Origin: JAVBJN01 sp031546985
Lineage (GTDB): Bacteria > Bacteroidota > Bacteroidia > Chitinophagales > Chitinophagaceae
DNA length: 64,000 nucleotides
Reading direction: 5' to 3'
Assembly: GCA_031546985.1 (NCBI GenBank)
Contig: JAVBJN010000045.1
Span: forward strand, 10,504 to 74,503
Below are positions 34,316 to 42,970 of the stretch, one piece after another; position 1 is the first letter of the stretch, and the number at the start of each line of letters is the position of its first letter. The notes under the pieces are model-generated. The model made no database searches and had not been told where the DNA came from. It worked only from the letters and a program-made list of their open reading frames with translations. Made by a program: the position numbers and the translations under genes.

Positions 34316-37300
34316 ATGAATCTGATTCGTGCGGCCCTCCGCAAACCTATTTCCATTTTAGTGCTTGTTGCCGGATTGTTCTTCTTCGGTCTCAAAGCCA
34401 CACGCGATATTAAAGTAGACATTCTGCCGCAGATGAACCTGCCGGTCATCTACATCGCCCACCCCTTTGGCGGTTACACACCCAACCAGATGGAAGCCTA
34501 TTTTGCCAAAAACTATGTAAACGTGTTGCTGTTTGCCAATGGTATCAAGAATATTGAAACCAAAAACATCCAGGGGTTGATGCTCATGAAGATTACCTAT
34601 TACGAGGGTACCAACATGGCGCAGGCCGCAGCAGAGTTAAGCGCACTCTCCAACCGTATACAGGCAGCTTTCCCGCCGGGATCGCAACCGCCGTTTATCA
34701 TCCGTTTTGATGCATCTTCATTGCCCGTAGGCCAGTTGGTGCTTAGCAGTCCTACCCGCTCCAATAACGAATTGCAGGATCTGGCCAACGTATATGTGCG
34801 GGCTTCGTTTACCGCTATTCCGGGTTTGCTGGCGCCACCGCCATTTGGAGGTAGCCCGCGCACCATTGAAGTAAACGTAGATCCCGGGCTGCTGCGCTCG
34901 CACAACCTTACGCCCGACCAGATTGTAGAAGCCATACGGATCAATAACCAAACGGCACCTTCCGGAAACGTGCGCATCGGCGACCAAAATTATATTACGC
35001 CTACCAATAACACCATCAAAACCATTAAGGATTTTGAAGACATTCCGCTGTTTAAAGGTGGTGTACAAAACCTTTACCTCCGGGATGTGGCTACTGTAAA
35101 AGACGGGGCAGATATTACCGCTGGTTACGCTTTGGTAAACGGTAAGCGGTCGGTGTATGTGAGCATTGCCAAAGCAGGCGATGCCTCTACCTGGGAAGTG
35201 GTCAACAACCTGAAGAAAAACCTGCCCAAAATACAAAGCACCTTACCGGAAGATGTAAGCCTGTCGTACGAATTTGACCAGTCTGTTTACGTAATCAATG
35301 CGGTAAAAAGCCTGGTTACAGAAGGTATTATTGGTGCAGTGCTTACGGGTTTAATGGTGCTGCTCTTTCTGGGCGACAGGAGGGCCGCGCTTATCGTAAT
35401 CATGACGATACCCACTTCTATCATTACCGGGGTTATGTTCCTGAAACTGTTTGGGCAAACGATCAATATCATGTCGCTGAGCGGACTGGCGCTGGCCATT
35501 GGTATTCTGGTAGATGAGAGTACGGTAACCATCGAGAACATACACCAGCACCTCGATATGGGTAAGCCCAAAGCCCTGGCTATTTGGGATGCCTGCCAGG
35601 AAATAGCCTTCCCCAAACTACTTATCCTGTTGTGTATACTTGCAGTGTTTGCTCCGGCCTTTACCATGACGGGTATTCCCGGTGCGTTGTTCCTGCCACT
35701 GGCATTGTCCATTGGTTTCTCTATGGTGGTATCGTTTCTGCTATCCCAAACCTTTGTGCCCGTTATGGCCAACTGGCTCATGAAAGTGCACCCGCCCAAA
35801 CATGCGCCCCAAAACGCTACAGATGCAGAGATATTTGCTGCATCGGGCCTTACACCAGAATCGGAACACGATACTTTTGACCAGAAAAAAGTATTGGCCA
35901 ATCGCGAAGATTTTAACAACGATGGTAAGATCAGCGGGTTCGAAAAATTCAGAAACCGTTTTCTCAACCTGCTGGAGCGCTTGTTCCCAAAAAAGAAAGC
36001 GGTGGTATTGCTGTACCTCGCGCTGGTTTCGGGCGCTGCAGTATTGTTGCTCAACACCATTGGTCGCGATGTGCTGCCTAAAGTAAACAGCAGCCAGTTC
36101 CAGTTGCGCATGCGTGCTCCCGATGGTACCCGTATTGAGCGCACAGAAGAGAAAGCGATTACCATACTGCACGAGCTGGAGAAAATGGTGGGCAAAGAGC
36201 ATATTGCCATATCATCGGTATATGTAGGCCAGCACCCTTCGCTGTTCTCTGTAAGCCCTATCTACTTGTTTACCTCCGGCCCGCACGAAGCCGTGTTCCA
36301 GATTAGTCTTAAAGATTACCATGCCAATATGGACGATTTTAAAGACCAACTGCGCGAGAAGGTAAAAGCCGTATTGCCCGATGTAAAACTGTCGTTCGAG
36401 CCCATCGAACTTACCGATAAAGTATTGAGCCAGGGCTCGCCCACACCTATCGAAATTCGTATCTCTGGTAAGAATAAAAAGCAGAACGAGGCCTACGCCA
36501 ATAAGATCATTGCCGGATTAAAGCAGTTTGATTATATGCGCGATATCCAGATTGGCCAGCCTATTAAATATCCATCGCTCAACATCGATATAGACCGTAA
36601 CCGTGCTGCGCAATTGGGTGTGGATATGAGCGATATTTCGCGTTCGCTTATCGCCTCTACTTCCTCTTCGCGCTACACCGAGAAGAATACCTGGATCGAC
36701 GAAAAAGCAGGCCTGTCTTACAACGTGCAGGTGCAGGTGCCGCTCGATAAAATGCATACCAAAGATGAGATTGGCGAAATTCCATTGCTCAAAAACGCGG
36801 TGCGCCCGGTGCTGAACGATGTGGCTACCATTACGCCAGACACTACGTATGGCGAAAACGACAACGTGGGCGCTATGCCTTACATTTCGGTAACCGCCAA
36901 CCTGAGCAATAAAGATTTGGGTACCGCTACCAAAGATGTGAATAAGGTAATTGCAAACCTGGGCGAGTTGCCACGTGGCTTGTTTGTGGCCCCTGTAGGT
37001 TTGAGCACTGTACTTACCGAAACACTGGACAGCCTACAATCGGGCCTGCTGGTAGCCATTGTGGTCATCTTCCTCATGCTATCGGCCAATTTCCAGTCGT
37101 TTAAAGTGCCGCTGGTTATCCTTTCGGCTGTGCCTGCGGTAGTGCTGGGTTCTTTGCTCATGCTTACCGTTACACACTCTACCCTTAACCTGCAATCGTA
37201 CATGGGTATCATCATGTCGGTGGGGGTATCTATCGCCAATGCAGTACTGCTTATTACCAATGCAGAACATTTGCGCAAGCACAATGGCAACGCGCTGGAA

Positions 37301-37597
37301 TCGGCCAGGCAGGCGGCAGCGCTGCGTTTGCGCCCCATCATTATGACGAGTGTGGCCATGGTGGCTGGTATGTTACCTATGGCTATTGGACATGGTGAAG
37401 GCGGCGAACAGGTCTCTCCGCTGGGCCGTGCGGTAATTGGCGGGCTTATTGCCTCTACCATCGCGGTACTGGTTATCCTGCCCCTGGTATTTGCCTGGGT
37501 ACAGGGCAAAACCTCACTCGATTCTGTATCGCTCGACCCCGAAGACAAAGAAAGCAAACACTATATACCCTCTTTAAATAGTTCCGATGAAAAATAG
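34316..37597 (+). CDS. RND efflux permease with EF-hand-like loop
   Basis: A 1093-aa HAE-type RND transporter with twelve membrane helices and two large periplasmic loops. In TM4 the proton-relay pair reads D400-E401 (GILVDESTVTIEN) in place of the usual Asp-Asp. The loop between TM6 and TM7 (about 490-565) is longer than usual and contains DFNNDGKISGFE at 532-543, which fits the calcium-binding EF-hand loop D-x-N-x-D-G-x-I-x3-E, followed by basic helices. C-terminal features ESARQAAALRLRPIIMTSVA and AIGHGEGGEQVSPLGRAVIG are typical. The gene overlaps the adaptor gene by 11 bp. Confidence 0.92.
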   Translation: MNLIRAALRKPISILVLVAGLFFFGLKATRDIKVDILPQMNLPVIYIAHPFGGYTPNQMEAYFAKNYVNVLLFANGIKNIETKNIQGLMLMKITYYEGTNMAQAAAELSALSNRIQAAFPPGSQPPFIIRFDASSLPVGQLVLSSPTRSNNELQDLANVYVRASFTAIPGLLAPPPFGGSPRTIEVNVDPGLLRSHNLTPDQIVEAIRINNQTAPSGNVRIGDQNYITPTNNTIKTIKDFEDIPLFKGGVQNLYLRDVATVKDGADITAGYALVNGKRSVYVSIAKAGDASTWEVVNNLKKNLPKIQSTLPEDVSLSYEFDQSVYVINAVKSLVTEGIIGAVLTGLMVLLFLGDRRAALIVIMTIPTSIITGVMFLKLFGQTINIMSLSGLALAIGILVDESTVTIENIHQHLDMGKPKALAIWDACQEIAFPKLLILLCILAVFAPAFTMTGIPGALFLPLALSIGFSMVVSFLLSQTFVPVMANWLMKVHPPKHAPQNATDAEIFAASGLTPESEHDTFDQKKVLANREDFNNDGKISGFEKFRNRFLNLLERLFPKKKAVVLLYLALVSGAAVLLLNTIGRDVLPKVNSSQFQLRMRAPDGTRIERTEEKAITILHELEKMVGKEHIAISSVYVGQHPSLFSVSPIYLFTSGPHEAVFQISLKDYHANMDDFKDQLREKVKAVLPDVKLSFEPIELTDKVLSQGSPTPIEIRISGKNKKQNEAYANKIIAGLKQFDYMRDIQIGQPIKYPSLNIDIDRNRAAQLGVDMSDISRSLIASTSSSRYTEKNTWIDEKAGLSYNVQVQVPLDKMHTKDEIGEIPLLKNAVRPVLNDVATITPDTTYGENDNVGAMPYISVTANLSNKDLGTATKDVNKVIANLGELPRGLFVAPVGLSTVLTETLDSLQSGLLVAIVVIFLMLSANFQSFKVPLVILSAVPAVVLGSLLMLTVTHSTLNLQSYMGIIMSVGVSIANAVLLITNAEHLRKHNGNALESARQAAALRLRPIIMTSVAMVAGMLPMAIGHGEGGEQVSPLGRAVIGGLIASTIAVLVILPLVFAWVQGKTSLDSVSLDPEDKESKHYIPSLNSSDEK

Positions 37598-38687
37598 ATC
37601 AGCATACCTACCCGCAGCCTTTTTAGGTTTACTCTCCGTAGCTACGCTCTCGGCCTGCACTGCCAGCCAGGGCAAACCGGAAGCGGCTGCAACAAAAGCA
37701 CCTGCACCTATAGAGACTTTTGCCCTTAAAGCCGACACGATGAATACAGCCCTGTTCCTGCCGGGCGAACTGATCGCTTACCAGCAGGTAGACCTGTATG
37801 CCAAAGTGAACAGCTTTGTAAAAACGCTGAAGGCCGATATTGGTACAGAAGTAAAAGCCGGGCAATTGCTGGCTACGCTGGAAGCGCCCGAACTGCTATC
37901 GCAAAGCGCGGCGGCAGAGTCTAAATTAAAATCGCAACTGGCGGTATACACAGCCAGCAAATCGACCTACGACCGCCTGCTGGAAACCAGCAAAACACCG
38001 GGTACCATTTCGCAAAACGACCTGGATGTGGCTTTTGCCCGCAAAAACTCTGACTTCGCACAACTGGAAGCGGCCAAAGCGGCCCACAAAGAAGTAACGG
38101 TAATTAAAGACTACCTGGAAATACGTGCGCCGTTCAGCGGTGTTATTACCTCCAAAAACGTAAACCCCGGTGCTTATGTAGGCCCGTCGGGTAAAGGATC
38201 GGAACTGCCATTGTTCACCTTGCAGGAGCAGAAACACCTGCGTTTGGCAGTATCAGTGCCCGAAGCCAATACCGGGTATTTAAAGCCGGGCGATGATATT
38301 ACGTTTACCGTAAGATCATTACCCAGCGAGACTTTCCACGCCAAGATCACCCGTATGGCTGGTGCGCTCGATCTGCGCCTCCGCTCCGAAAAAATAGAAA
38401 TGGATGTATTTAACGACCAAAAACAGTTGCTGCCCGGTATGGTTGCAGAAGTACACCTGCCGCTCAACAGCGCGCAAACCAGTTTTGTTGTACCCAAATC
38501 GGCAGTGGTTAATTCGGCAGAAGGGCTTTTTGTAATCAAAGTGATTGAGAATAAAGCGACCCGGGTGCCCATCAAAAAAGGCCGCGAAACCGAAAACAAG
38601 GTAGAGATCTTTGGCAGCGTCAATAGTGGCGATATACTGGTATCCAAAGCCAGCGAAGAGATAAGAGCAGGCAGCACCATTAAGTAA
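37587..38687 (+). CDS. RND periplasmic adaptor lipoprotein (MFP/HlyD family)
   Basis: A 366-aa adaptor that would link the RND permease to the TolC duct. The signal peptide ends in the lipobox LSAC, so the mature protein begins at a lipidated Cys near residue 24. The lipoyl/barrel-sandwich halves are at VDLYAKVNSFVKTLKADIGT and YLEIRAPFSGVITSKNVNPG with a helical hairpin between, then the beta-barrel LRLAVSVPEANTGYLKPGDD and membrane-proximal domain. It starts inside the permease gene and is followed by a terminator. Confidence 0.92.
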   Translation: MKNRSAYLPAAFLGLLSVATLSACTASQGKPEAAATKAPAPIETFALKADTMNTALFLPGELIAYQQVDLYAKVNSFVKTLKADIGTEVKAGQLLATLEAPELLSQSAAAESKLKSQLAVYTASKSTYDRLLETSKTPGTISQNDLDVAFARKNSDFAQLEAAKAAHKEVTVIKDYLEIRAPFSGVITSKNVNPGAYVGPSGKGSELPLFTLQEQKHLRLAVSVPEANTGYLKPGDDITFTVRSLPSETFHAKITRMAGALDLRLRSEKIEMDVFNDQKQLLPGMVAEVHLPLNSAQTSFVVPKSAVVNSAEGLFVIKVIENKATRVPIKKGRETENKVEIFGSVNSGDILVSKASEEIRAGSTIK

Positions 38688-38717
38688 GTTTACAGATCCC
38701 AGCAATATACAATGACG

Positions 38718-38749
38718 AAAGCCGTTCCATTTCTGGAACGGCTTTTTTA
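38718..38749 (+). terminator. Terminator of the efflux operon
   Basis: AAAGCCGTTCCA (38718-38729) pairs with TGGAACGGCTTT (38734-38745), then TTTT. A palindromic TTCGACAAGCTCAG repeat follows at 38802-38820. Confidence 0.88.
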
Positions 38750-38801
38750 TGGGAGCAAGGGAACATTGACTTTTTATAGCAGTTGGATTAATGCCCTTCG
38801 G

Positions 38802-38820
38802 CCCTTCGACAAGCTCAGGA
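38802..38820. repeat. TTCGACAAGCTCAG-type palindromic repeat
   Basis: CCCTTCGACAAGCTCAGGA, the reverse complement of the element at 26542-26560 except for the last base. Confidence 0.7.
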
Positions 38821-38836
38821 ACCGAAGAGAAGGAGT

Positions 38837-40120
38837 CTAATCTCTACATCCTGCACCACACTGCATACACTCGCAATGTTTTAATTCCAAACCTGCAGCT
38901 TTATAATCTGCAATAAAAGCCTGCAGATCGTCGAGTTCTACGTGATCCATAATTACAATCTTGTACCACTGTACTGCATCACCATGCGAATCGGGCACCA
39001 GTCGGTATTTCTCTGCCAATTCAGATGGCATACTTGCCGCTTCAATAGTAATGATGTTCATCTGCGGATGCCGGTAAAACCGCACGCCCAGCTCCCGGAG
39101 CTGCTCACAACACCAATCGGTGCGGTACAGCAAGGTATTAATCTTCTCCAGCCAGCCAAATGGCCCGTAAGCGTTCAAAATCATCCAAACAGCAATGGCA
39201 TTGGCACCGGAACGGCTACCACTCAGGGTAATGTCCATCCCATTTACATAACCGGCTTCTTTGGTGTATACGTATTCCATTAACCCTTTACGGATCAGGA
39301 AAATGCCTGTGCCATATGGCGCCTGCAACATCTTATGTGCATCGAGCGTAAAAGAAGACACCACCGGATTGGTAAAATTGATGGTATTGCCAGGATTACT
39401 CACCGGGTATATAAATCCGCCAAAAGCCCCGTCTACATGCAGTTTAAAAGGCATATTCCGGCTATGCAGGCAAGCGGCATACAACTCAGGATCGTCGATA
39501 CTGCCAAACATGGTGGTACCCATATTGGAGATCACAATAAAATATTTAATGCCATCTGCGATAGCGCCATCCACCACCTCATCCAGTTTACCAGCGATAA
39601 TACTACGATCATCGTGCTGAACGGGAACGCTGTACCAGCGCAGGTTGAGCAGGTTAGATGATTTGGCTACCGAGTAGTGCGTATCTGCAGAGCTCAGGAT
39701 GCCGATTTCTCCAATGGCCGCGCCAAACTCCTGCATAAAGTAGTTGCGGTAAATCCACACGGCTTGCAGGTTGGCTTCTGTACCGCCCGATGCCACATAC
39801 CCGTCACACTCGCCGGGCCCGGCTTTCAGCAAGTCTTCGCTCAATAAGGCAATTACCTCTTTTTCAAGGTTTTGGGTACCTCTGAAAAACGGTTCAGAAT
39901 CGCCTAAAGTATGGCAACCAATATGATTGGGGTTTTGCGCGTAAGCCCTCAGCAAGGGCGCGTCTTTGAGAAAGACGGCCGTATCGTCAAATACTTTGGA
40001 GTCCAGCTTAGAGGCTGGTATGCCCAACGACATTTTGCGTTTGTAATCGATATTGTCTCTCAGCGCTTCGGTTATCCGCTGCTCCTGCTCTGCTACGGAA
40101 AGTTTTTTCCAGTACCTCAT
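38837..40120 (-). CDS. PLP-dependent amino-acid decarboxylase with Cys-rich tail
   Basis: A 427-aa group II decarboxylase from the ATG at 40120 (MRYWKKLSVAEQEQRI); the frame extends 18 codons further upstream without a better start. The PLP lysine is in SSFTLDAHKMLQAPYGTG, preceded by LHVDGAFGG (Asp that contacts the ring nitrogen) and YVASGGTEANLQ. It resembles tyrosine/glutamate/histidine decarboxylases; the substrate cannot be read. The C-terminus ends KHCECMQCGAGCRD, with Cys at 416, 418, 421 and 425, an unusual cluster for this family. It is a single gene, with no transporter nearby. Confidence 0.82.
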   Translation of the reverse strand: MRYWKKLSVAEQEQRITEALRDNIDYKRKMSLGIPASKLDSKVFDDTAVFLKDAPLLRAYAQNPNHIGCHTLGDSEPFFRGTQNLEKEVIALLSEDLLKAGPGECDGYVASGGTEANLQAVWIYRNYFMQEFGAAIGEIGILSSADTHYSVAKSSNLLNLRWYSVPVQHDDRSIIAGKLDEVVDGAIADGIKYFIVISNMGTTMFGSIDDPELYAACLHSRNMPFKLHVDGAFGGFIYPVSNPGNTINFTNPVVSSFTLDAHKMLQAPYGTGIFLIRKGLMEYVYTKEAGYVNGMDITLSGSRSGANAIAVWMILNAYGPFGWLEKINTLLYRTDWCCEQLRELGVRFYRHPQMNIITIEAASMPSELAEKYRLVPDSHGDAVQWYKIVIMDHVELDDLQAFIADYKAAGLELKHCECMQCGAGCRD

Positions 40121-40252
40121 ATGCAACCTTTGTAAATATTTTACAAAAGTATTCCTGTGGCTACTGCCCAACAATGATCTGCATCACGTTTGCAATATTT
40201 TAAGACAAAAAAGTCTTTTTAAGGCATTTTCAGAAAGGAGTGAGTTATGAAC

Positions 40253-40280
40253 AGTCAATAGTCAATAGTCAATAGTGAAT
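40253..40280. repeat. 7-bp tandem repeat (AGTCAAT)
   Basis: AGTCAAT three times then AGTGAAT, in perfect 7-bp register. These units match the head of the modular repeats at 24145, 26923, 48601 and 48718, here without the GC-rich tail. Confidence 0.85.
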
Positions 40281-40336
40281 GGACAGGAGCGTTGTGCACA
40301 AAGGCATCCCTTTCCTCAGCATAACAAAAGTCTATG

Positions 40337-40412
40337 GTCATCCTGCGGAGCGAGAGCAGCATTTCCACAGCGCAGATACTGCTTTCCTTCCTGCGTCAGG
40401 ATGCAGCATGAC
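40337..40412. repeat. GTCATCCTG-type intergenic hairpin
   Basis: Outer arms GTCATCCTGC (40337-40346) and GCAGCATGAC (40403-40412) pair with one mismatch; the middle is diverged. Related to 26620-26709. The rest of 40121-40499 has no gene. Confidence 0.6.
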
Positions 40413-40499
40413 ATCATTATTGGGCTGCAAATACGTTCCCTAAAAGACGCTTGCAGGATGTGGTCTTATATCTGCGGGAAAAAATATCGCGGGGGCGTT

Positions 40500-41420
40500 T
40501 CAATGCACGCTCCGTTGCATATGCAACAAAGGATAAGGTTTACCCATGCCATCGGTTTCGGAGCGGCTTACCACTTTAAAACCAACATGTTGGTAAAAGC
40601 CTACGGCCTGCCCGTTTTGCTCATTTACATCTACGGTATTGGCCTGCAGCGTATGCACAGCATAGTCGAGCAATTGTTTTCCGATGCCTTTGCCCCGGCT
40701 ATCGGGATGCAAGAAGAGCATTTCTATTTTGTGATCGAGCACACCTGCAAATCCGGCTATATTGCCATCATCGGCTTTAAGGTACACCAGGTGTTCCATC
40801 GCGCCCAAAAACTCATTTAGCACCAGTGGTTTAAAATAGTCGATATCTGCCGGGTCTAAAAAATCGTGCGTAGCCCGTACCGAAGCCTCCCAAACTGCCG
40901 TTAATGCTGCATAATCGGCAGGTGTAGCTTTAATTATTCCGTTTTCCATTGCGCTGTTCCAATAAATTTTTACCGCCGATATGACCGGTGTTTCTAACCG
41001 GGTAACGGCATCTACTACAAATCCATTTTTAATATAGAATCCCAGCGGGGAAGTATATTCAGCGCCATCCTGTTTCAGGTTACCCGCCTTATCGCTCACC
41101 CAGCCATTCAGCTCAGGCACTTTGCTTTTGGCCGTATTGAGCAATATGCTGCCCCAGCCCTGCCCTTGCAAAGTATGGTCTAAAATAATGGCAAACCATT
41201 GCGCGGCATCCCGCTCAAACAAAAACAACCAGCCTTTAACCGCTTCGGTTTCATCGGTTACCAGAAAATGTCTGCGTTGTTGCAATCCGGCAAGGTAAGC
41301 CTCCAGTGCAGAAAGATCTGCCAGCATAAGTGGTACAGGGTATTCCTCGTTCCAGATGCGCAGGATATCTGTTTTTTGTGGCAACGTTAAAGCACCGGTT
41401 TCAATCATTGTTATCTTCAT
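40500..41420 (-). CDS. Tandem GNAT acetyltransferase
   Basis: A 306-aa protein made of two GNAT-like halves. The first (1-155) has WFAIILDHTLQGQGWGSILL, an acetyl-CoA pyrophosphate-binding type motif. The second (160-306) has ALTAVWEASVRATHDFLDPA and FLHPDSRGKGIGKQLLDYAV, with GFYQHVGFKVV, very like YjaB-type acetyltransferases. Such fusions probably arose by joining two separate acetyltransferases; substrates are unknown. The gene overlaps the next GNAT gene by 20 bp on the same strand. Confidence 0.82.
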   Translation of the reverse strand: MKITMIETGALTLPQKTDILRIWNEEYPVPLMLADLSALEAYLAGLQQRRHFLVTDETEAVKGWLFLFERDAAQWFAIILDHTLQGQGWGSILLNTAKSKVPELNGWVSDKAGNLKQDGAEYTSPLGFYIKNGFVVDAVTRLETPVISAVKIYWNSAMENGIIKATPADYAALTAVWEASVRATHDFLDPADIDYFKPLVLNEFLGAMEHLVYLKADDGNIAGFAGVLDHKIEMLFLHPDSRGKGIGKQLLDYAVHTLQANTVDVNEQNGQAVGFYQHVGFKVVSRSETDGMGKPYPLLHMQRSVH

Positions 41421-41973
41421 CGCCGTTCATCTGCTGGTCAAAATATTCTTCTTCTAAAATGGCGTATTCGTCGTTATCTACCCACTCACCACGAATGGGC
41501 AGCACTTTACGTTTACCCCCTTCGCGGATCATGCCCACCTTTTGCAGCACAGCTGCCGAAGCCCTGTTTTCTACCGCGCAGCCGGCCTCTATCCGGTGCA
41601 GGTGCAACGAAGCAAAAGCGAAATGCAGCACAGCCCTGAGCGCTTCGGTAGCATAGCCCTGGCCCCAATGCGATACATGCACTTTGTACCACACTTCGCC
41701 CCGCCTGTATTTGGCAGCGCTCAACTTCAATCCAATATTGCCGATAAAGACATTCGAGGCTTGCTGCCGGATGGCGAACACGTAATGCTGCTGCGGGTGC
41801 ACGGTACGCATGGCCATCCATTCGGCTACCAGCAATTCGGTTTCGCTGAGGTGCTCCGGTATGCCCAATGTGTTGTAGCGGTCGGTTTCTGGCAGTATGT
41901 TCAACGCATGTATTTCTGCTGCGTCAGCAGCTTGTACTTCCTGTAAAATAAGCCGTTGGGTATGCAGTGTCAT
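41401..41973 (-). CDS. RimJ/RimL-type GNAT acetyltransferase
   Basis: A 190-aa acetyltransferase starting MTLHTQRLILQEVQAADAAE, the typical beginning of the RimJ/RimL/SpeG branch (R-L-x-L-R/Q). It has VFIGNIGLKL, VHVSHWGQGYATEALRAVLH (acetyl-CoA loop) and HRIEAGCAVENRASAAVLQK. The last 25 residues are acidic (ILEEEYFDQQMNGDEDNND). It overlaps its neighbours at both ends (20 bp with the tandem GNAT, 4 bp with the DUF1801 gene), so it belongs to a four-gene minus-strand operon. Confidence 0.85.
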   Translation of the reverse strand: MTLHTQRLILQEVQAADAAEIHALNILPETDRYNTLGIPEHLSETELLVAEWMAMRTVHPQQHYVFAIRQQASNVFIGNIGLKLSAAKYRRGEVWYKVHVSHWGQGYATEALRAVLHFAFASLHLHRIEAGCAVENRASAAVLQKVGMIREGGKRKVLPIRGEWVDNDEYAILEEEYFDQQMNGDEDNND

Positions 41974-42329
41974 GTTTTTAAGTTAGGGTAAAAAGAGGCC
42001 GCCTGTGTTAGAATATCGTGCAGCTCCGCTACCGGAATATCTGCATGCTCATCTACAAGCAGGATCTTCATCCTGGCCCGTTTTTCGAGTATCAGCAGCG
42101 GATGGTCTATCCGGCCACCTTCTACAATCCCAACATAAGGTTGCTTATATTTTTTATGCGTCCATAAATAACAGAACATTCTACCACCCAGGTAATAAAA
42201 CGGCATACCATACTTCCACTCTTCGGTAATCTCGGGCCGGAAGTCCATAATAAGCTGCCGCAAAGCCAGCATACAGCTTTTAACCGGTTCTTCCCTTCGC
42301 AAAAAGTATTCTTCTACCGCCCGCATCAT
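41970..42329 (-). CDS. DUF1801 (YdhG-like) protein
   Basis: A 119-aa protein with ILALRQL-like start (EPVKSCMLALRQLIMDFRPE) and EEWKYGMPFYYLGGRMFCYL, the core of DUF1801/YdhG proteins, a small alpha/beta fold of unknown biochemical function. No signal peptide. It lies between a GyrI-like gene (13 bp) and a GNAT gene (4-bp overlap), a set of small stress-type or drug-binding proteins under one promoter. Confidence 0.82.
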   Translation of the reverse strand: MMRAVEEYFLRREEPVKSCMLALRQLIMDFRPEITEEWKYGMPFYYLGGRMFCYLWTHKKYKQPYVGIVEGGRIDHPLLILEKRARMKILLVDEHADIPVAELHDILTQAASFYPNLKT

Positions 42330-42342
42330 AGGTGTGCTGTTT

Positions 42343-42801
42343 TTAGGTTACGGATATAAATATATCAACTTCTGCGTTGGCAGGGTCTTGCGCTTTTGCG
42401 CCATACACTTCGTAGTCGGATGCGTATTTGCGGGGCAGATCAGCATTCCAGATTTTGAACCATTCGTTAACCACCACGCCTTCGTTCAGGTTGCCTTTGG
42501 CAGTGTGCAGGGTAAAGGAACCACCATCTATCGTAAGCGCGGTCATACCCTCGGGCACTACCGATGCATCAAACACGCGGCAGCCCAATACGGTGGTATA
42601 AGGCCGGGTATGGTCTTTCTCATAATCGGTGTACGCACAGTAAAGCGTATCGTCTACTTTGCCGGGTATGCGGGTCAATACCTGCTCTGCAAAAAAACGC
42701 TGCCACAATGCAGGTATATCCTGCATAGCCTGTTCGTTTTCATTAGTTGTTCTCACCGCAATGCCGATGATGCTGAACCGCTCCATTTTAATTGTATTCA
42801 T
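42343..42801 (-). CDS. GyrI-like effector-binding domain protein
   Basis: A 152-aa single-domain protein of the SOUL/GyrI-like superfamily, the effector-binding fold found in AraC- and MerR-type regulators. Features are FSIIGIAVRTTNENEQA, IPALWQRFF, YCAYTDYEKDHTRPYTTVLG and VVVNEWFKIWN. It has no DNA-binding part, so it would bind a small molecule rather than regulate by itself. It is the first gene of the minus-strand operon; a palindrome at 42841-42858 sits in the promoter region. Confidence 0.85.
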   Translation of the reverse strand: MNTIKMERFSIIGIAVRTTNENEQAMQDIPALWQRFFAEQVLTRIPGKVDDTLYCAYTDYEKDHTRPYTTVLGCRVFDASVVPEGMTALTIDGGSFTLHTAKGNLNEGVVVNEWFKIWNADLPRKYASDYEVYGAKAQDPANAEVDIFISVT

Positions 42802-42840
42802 ATCATTTACGTTTATGTAACAGCAAGATAAAACCGCCTG

Positions 42841-42858
42841 CTGACAACCCTATGTCAG
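42841..42858. promoter_or_regulatory. Candidate operator CTGACA-N6-TGTCAG
   Basis: A perfect 6-bp inverted repeat 40 bp upstream of the GyrI-like gene, where a -33 region of its minus-strand promoter would be. Such sites fit WYL/YafY or similar repressors, but no regulator gene lies adjacent. Confidence 0.45.
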
Positions 42859-42872
42859 TAGTGTTTGAGGTT

Positions 42873-42896
42873 TTAATAATATGGCTATATTATTAA
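42873..42896. promoter_or_regulatory. 24-bp AT-rich palindrome upstream of KAS III
   Basis: TTAATAATAT (42873-42882) and ATATTATTAA (42887-42896) with GGCT between. It lies 75 bp before the KAS III start at 42971 and could be an operator for either divergent gene. Confidence 0.45.
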
Positions 42897-42970
42897 CATA
42901 ATCCGGCATAATATTCTTATTTCACTCCCCATTTTTCTCCTAACTTTATAATTGTATCTAACCAATTAAC

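Noticed and set aside
40253..40280. Short tandem units considered as a CRISPR array
   Set aside because: Units are 7 bp with no spacers and no cas genes anywhere in the window.
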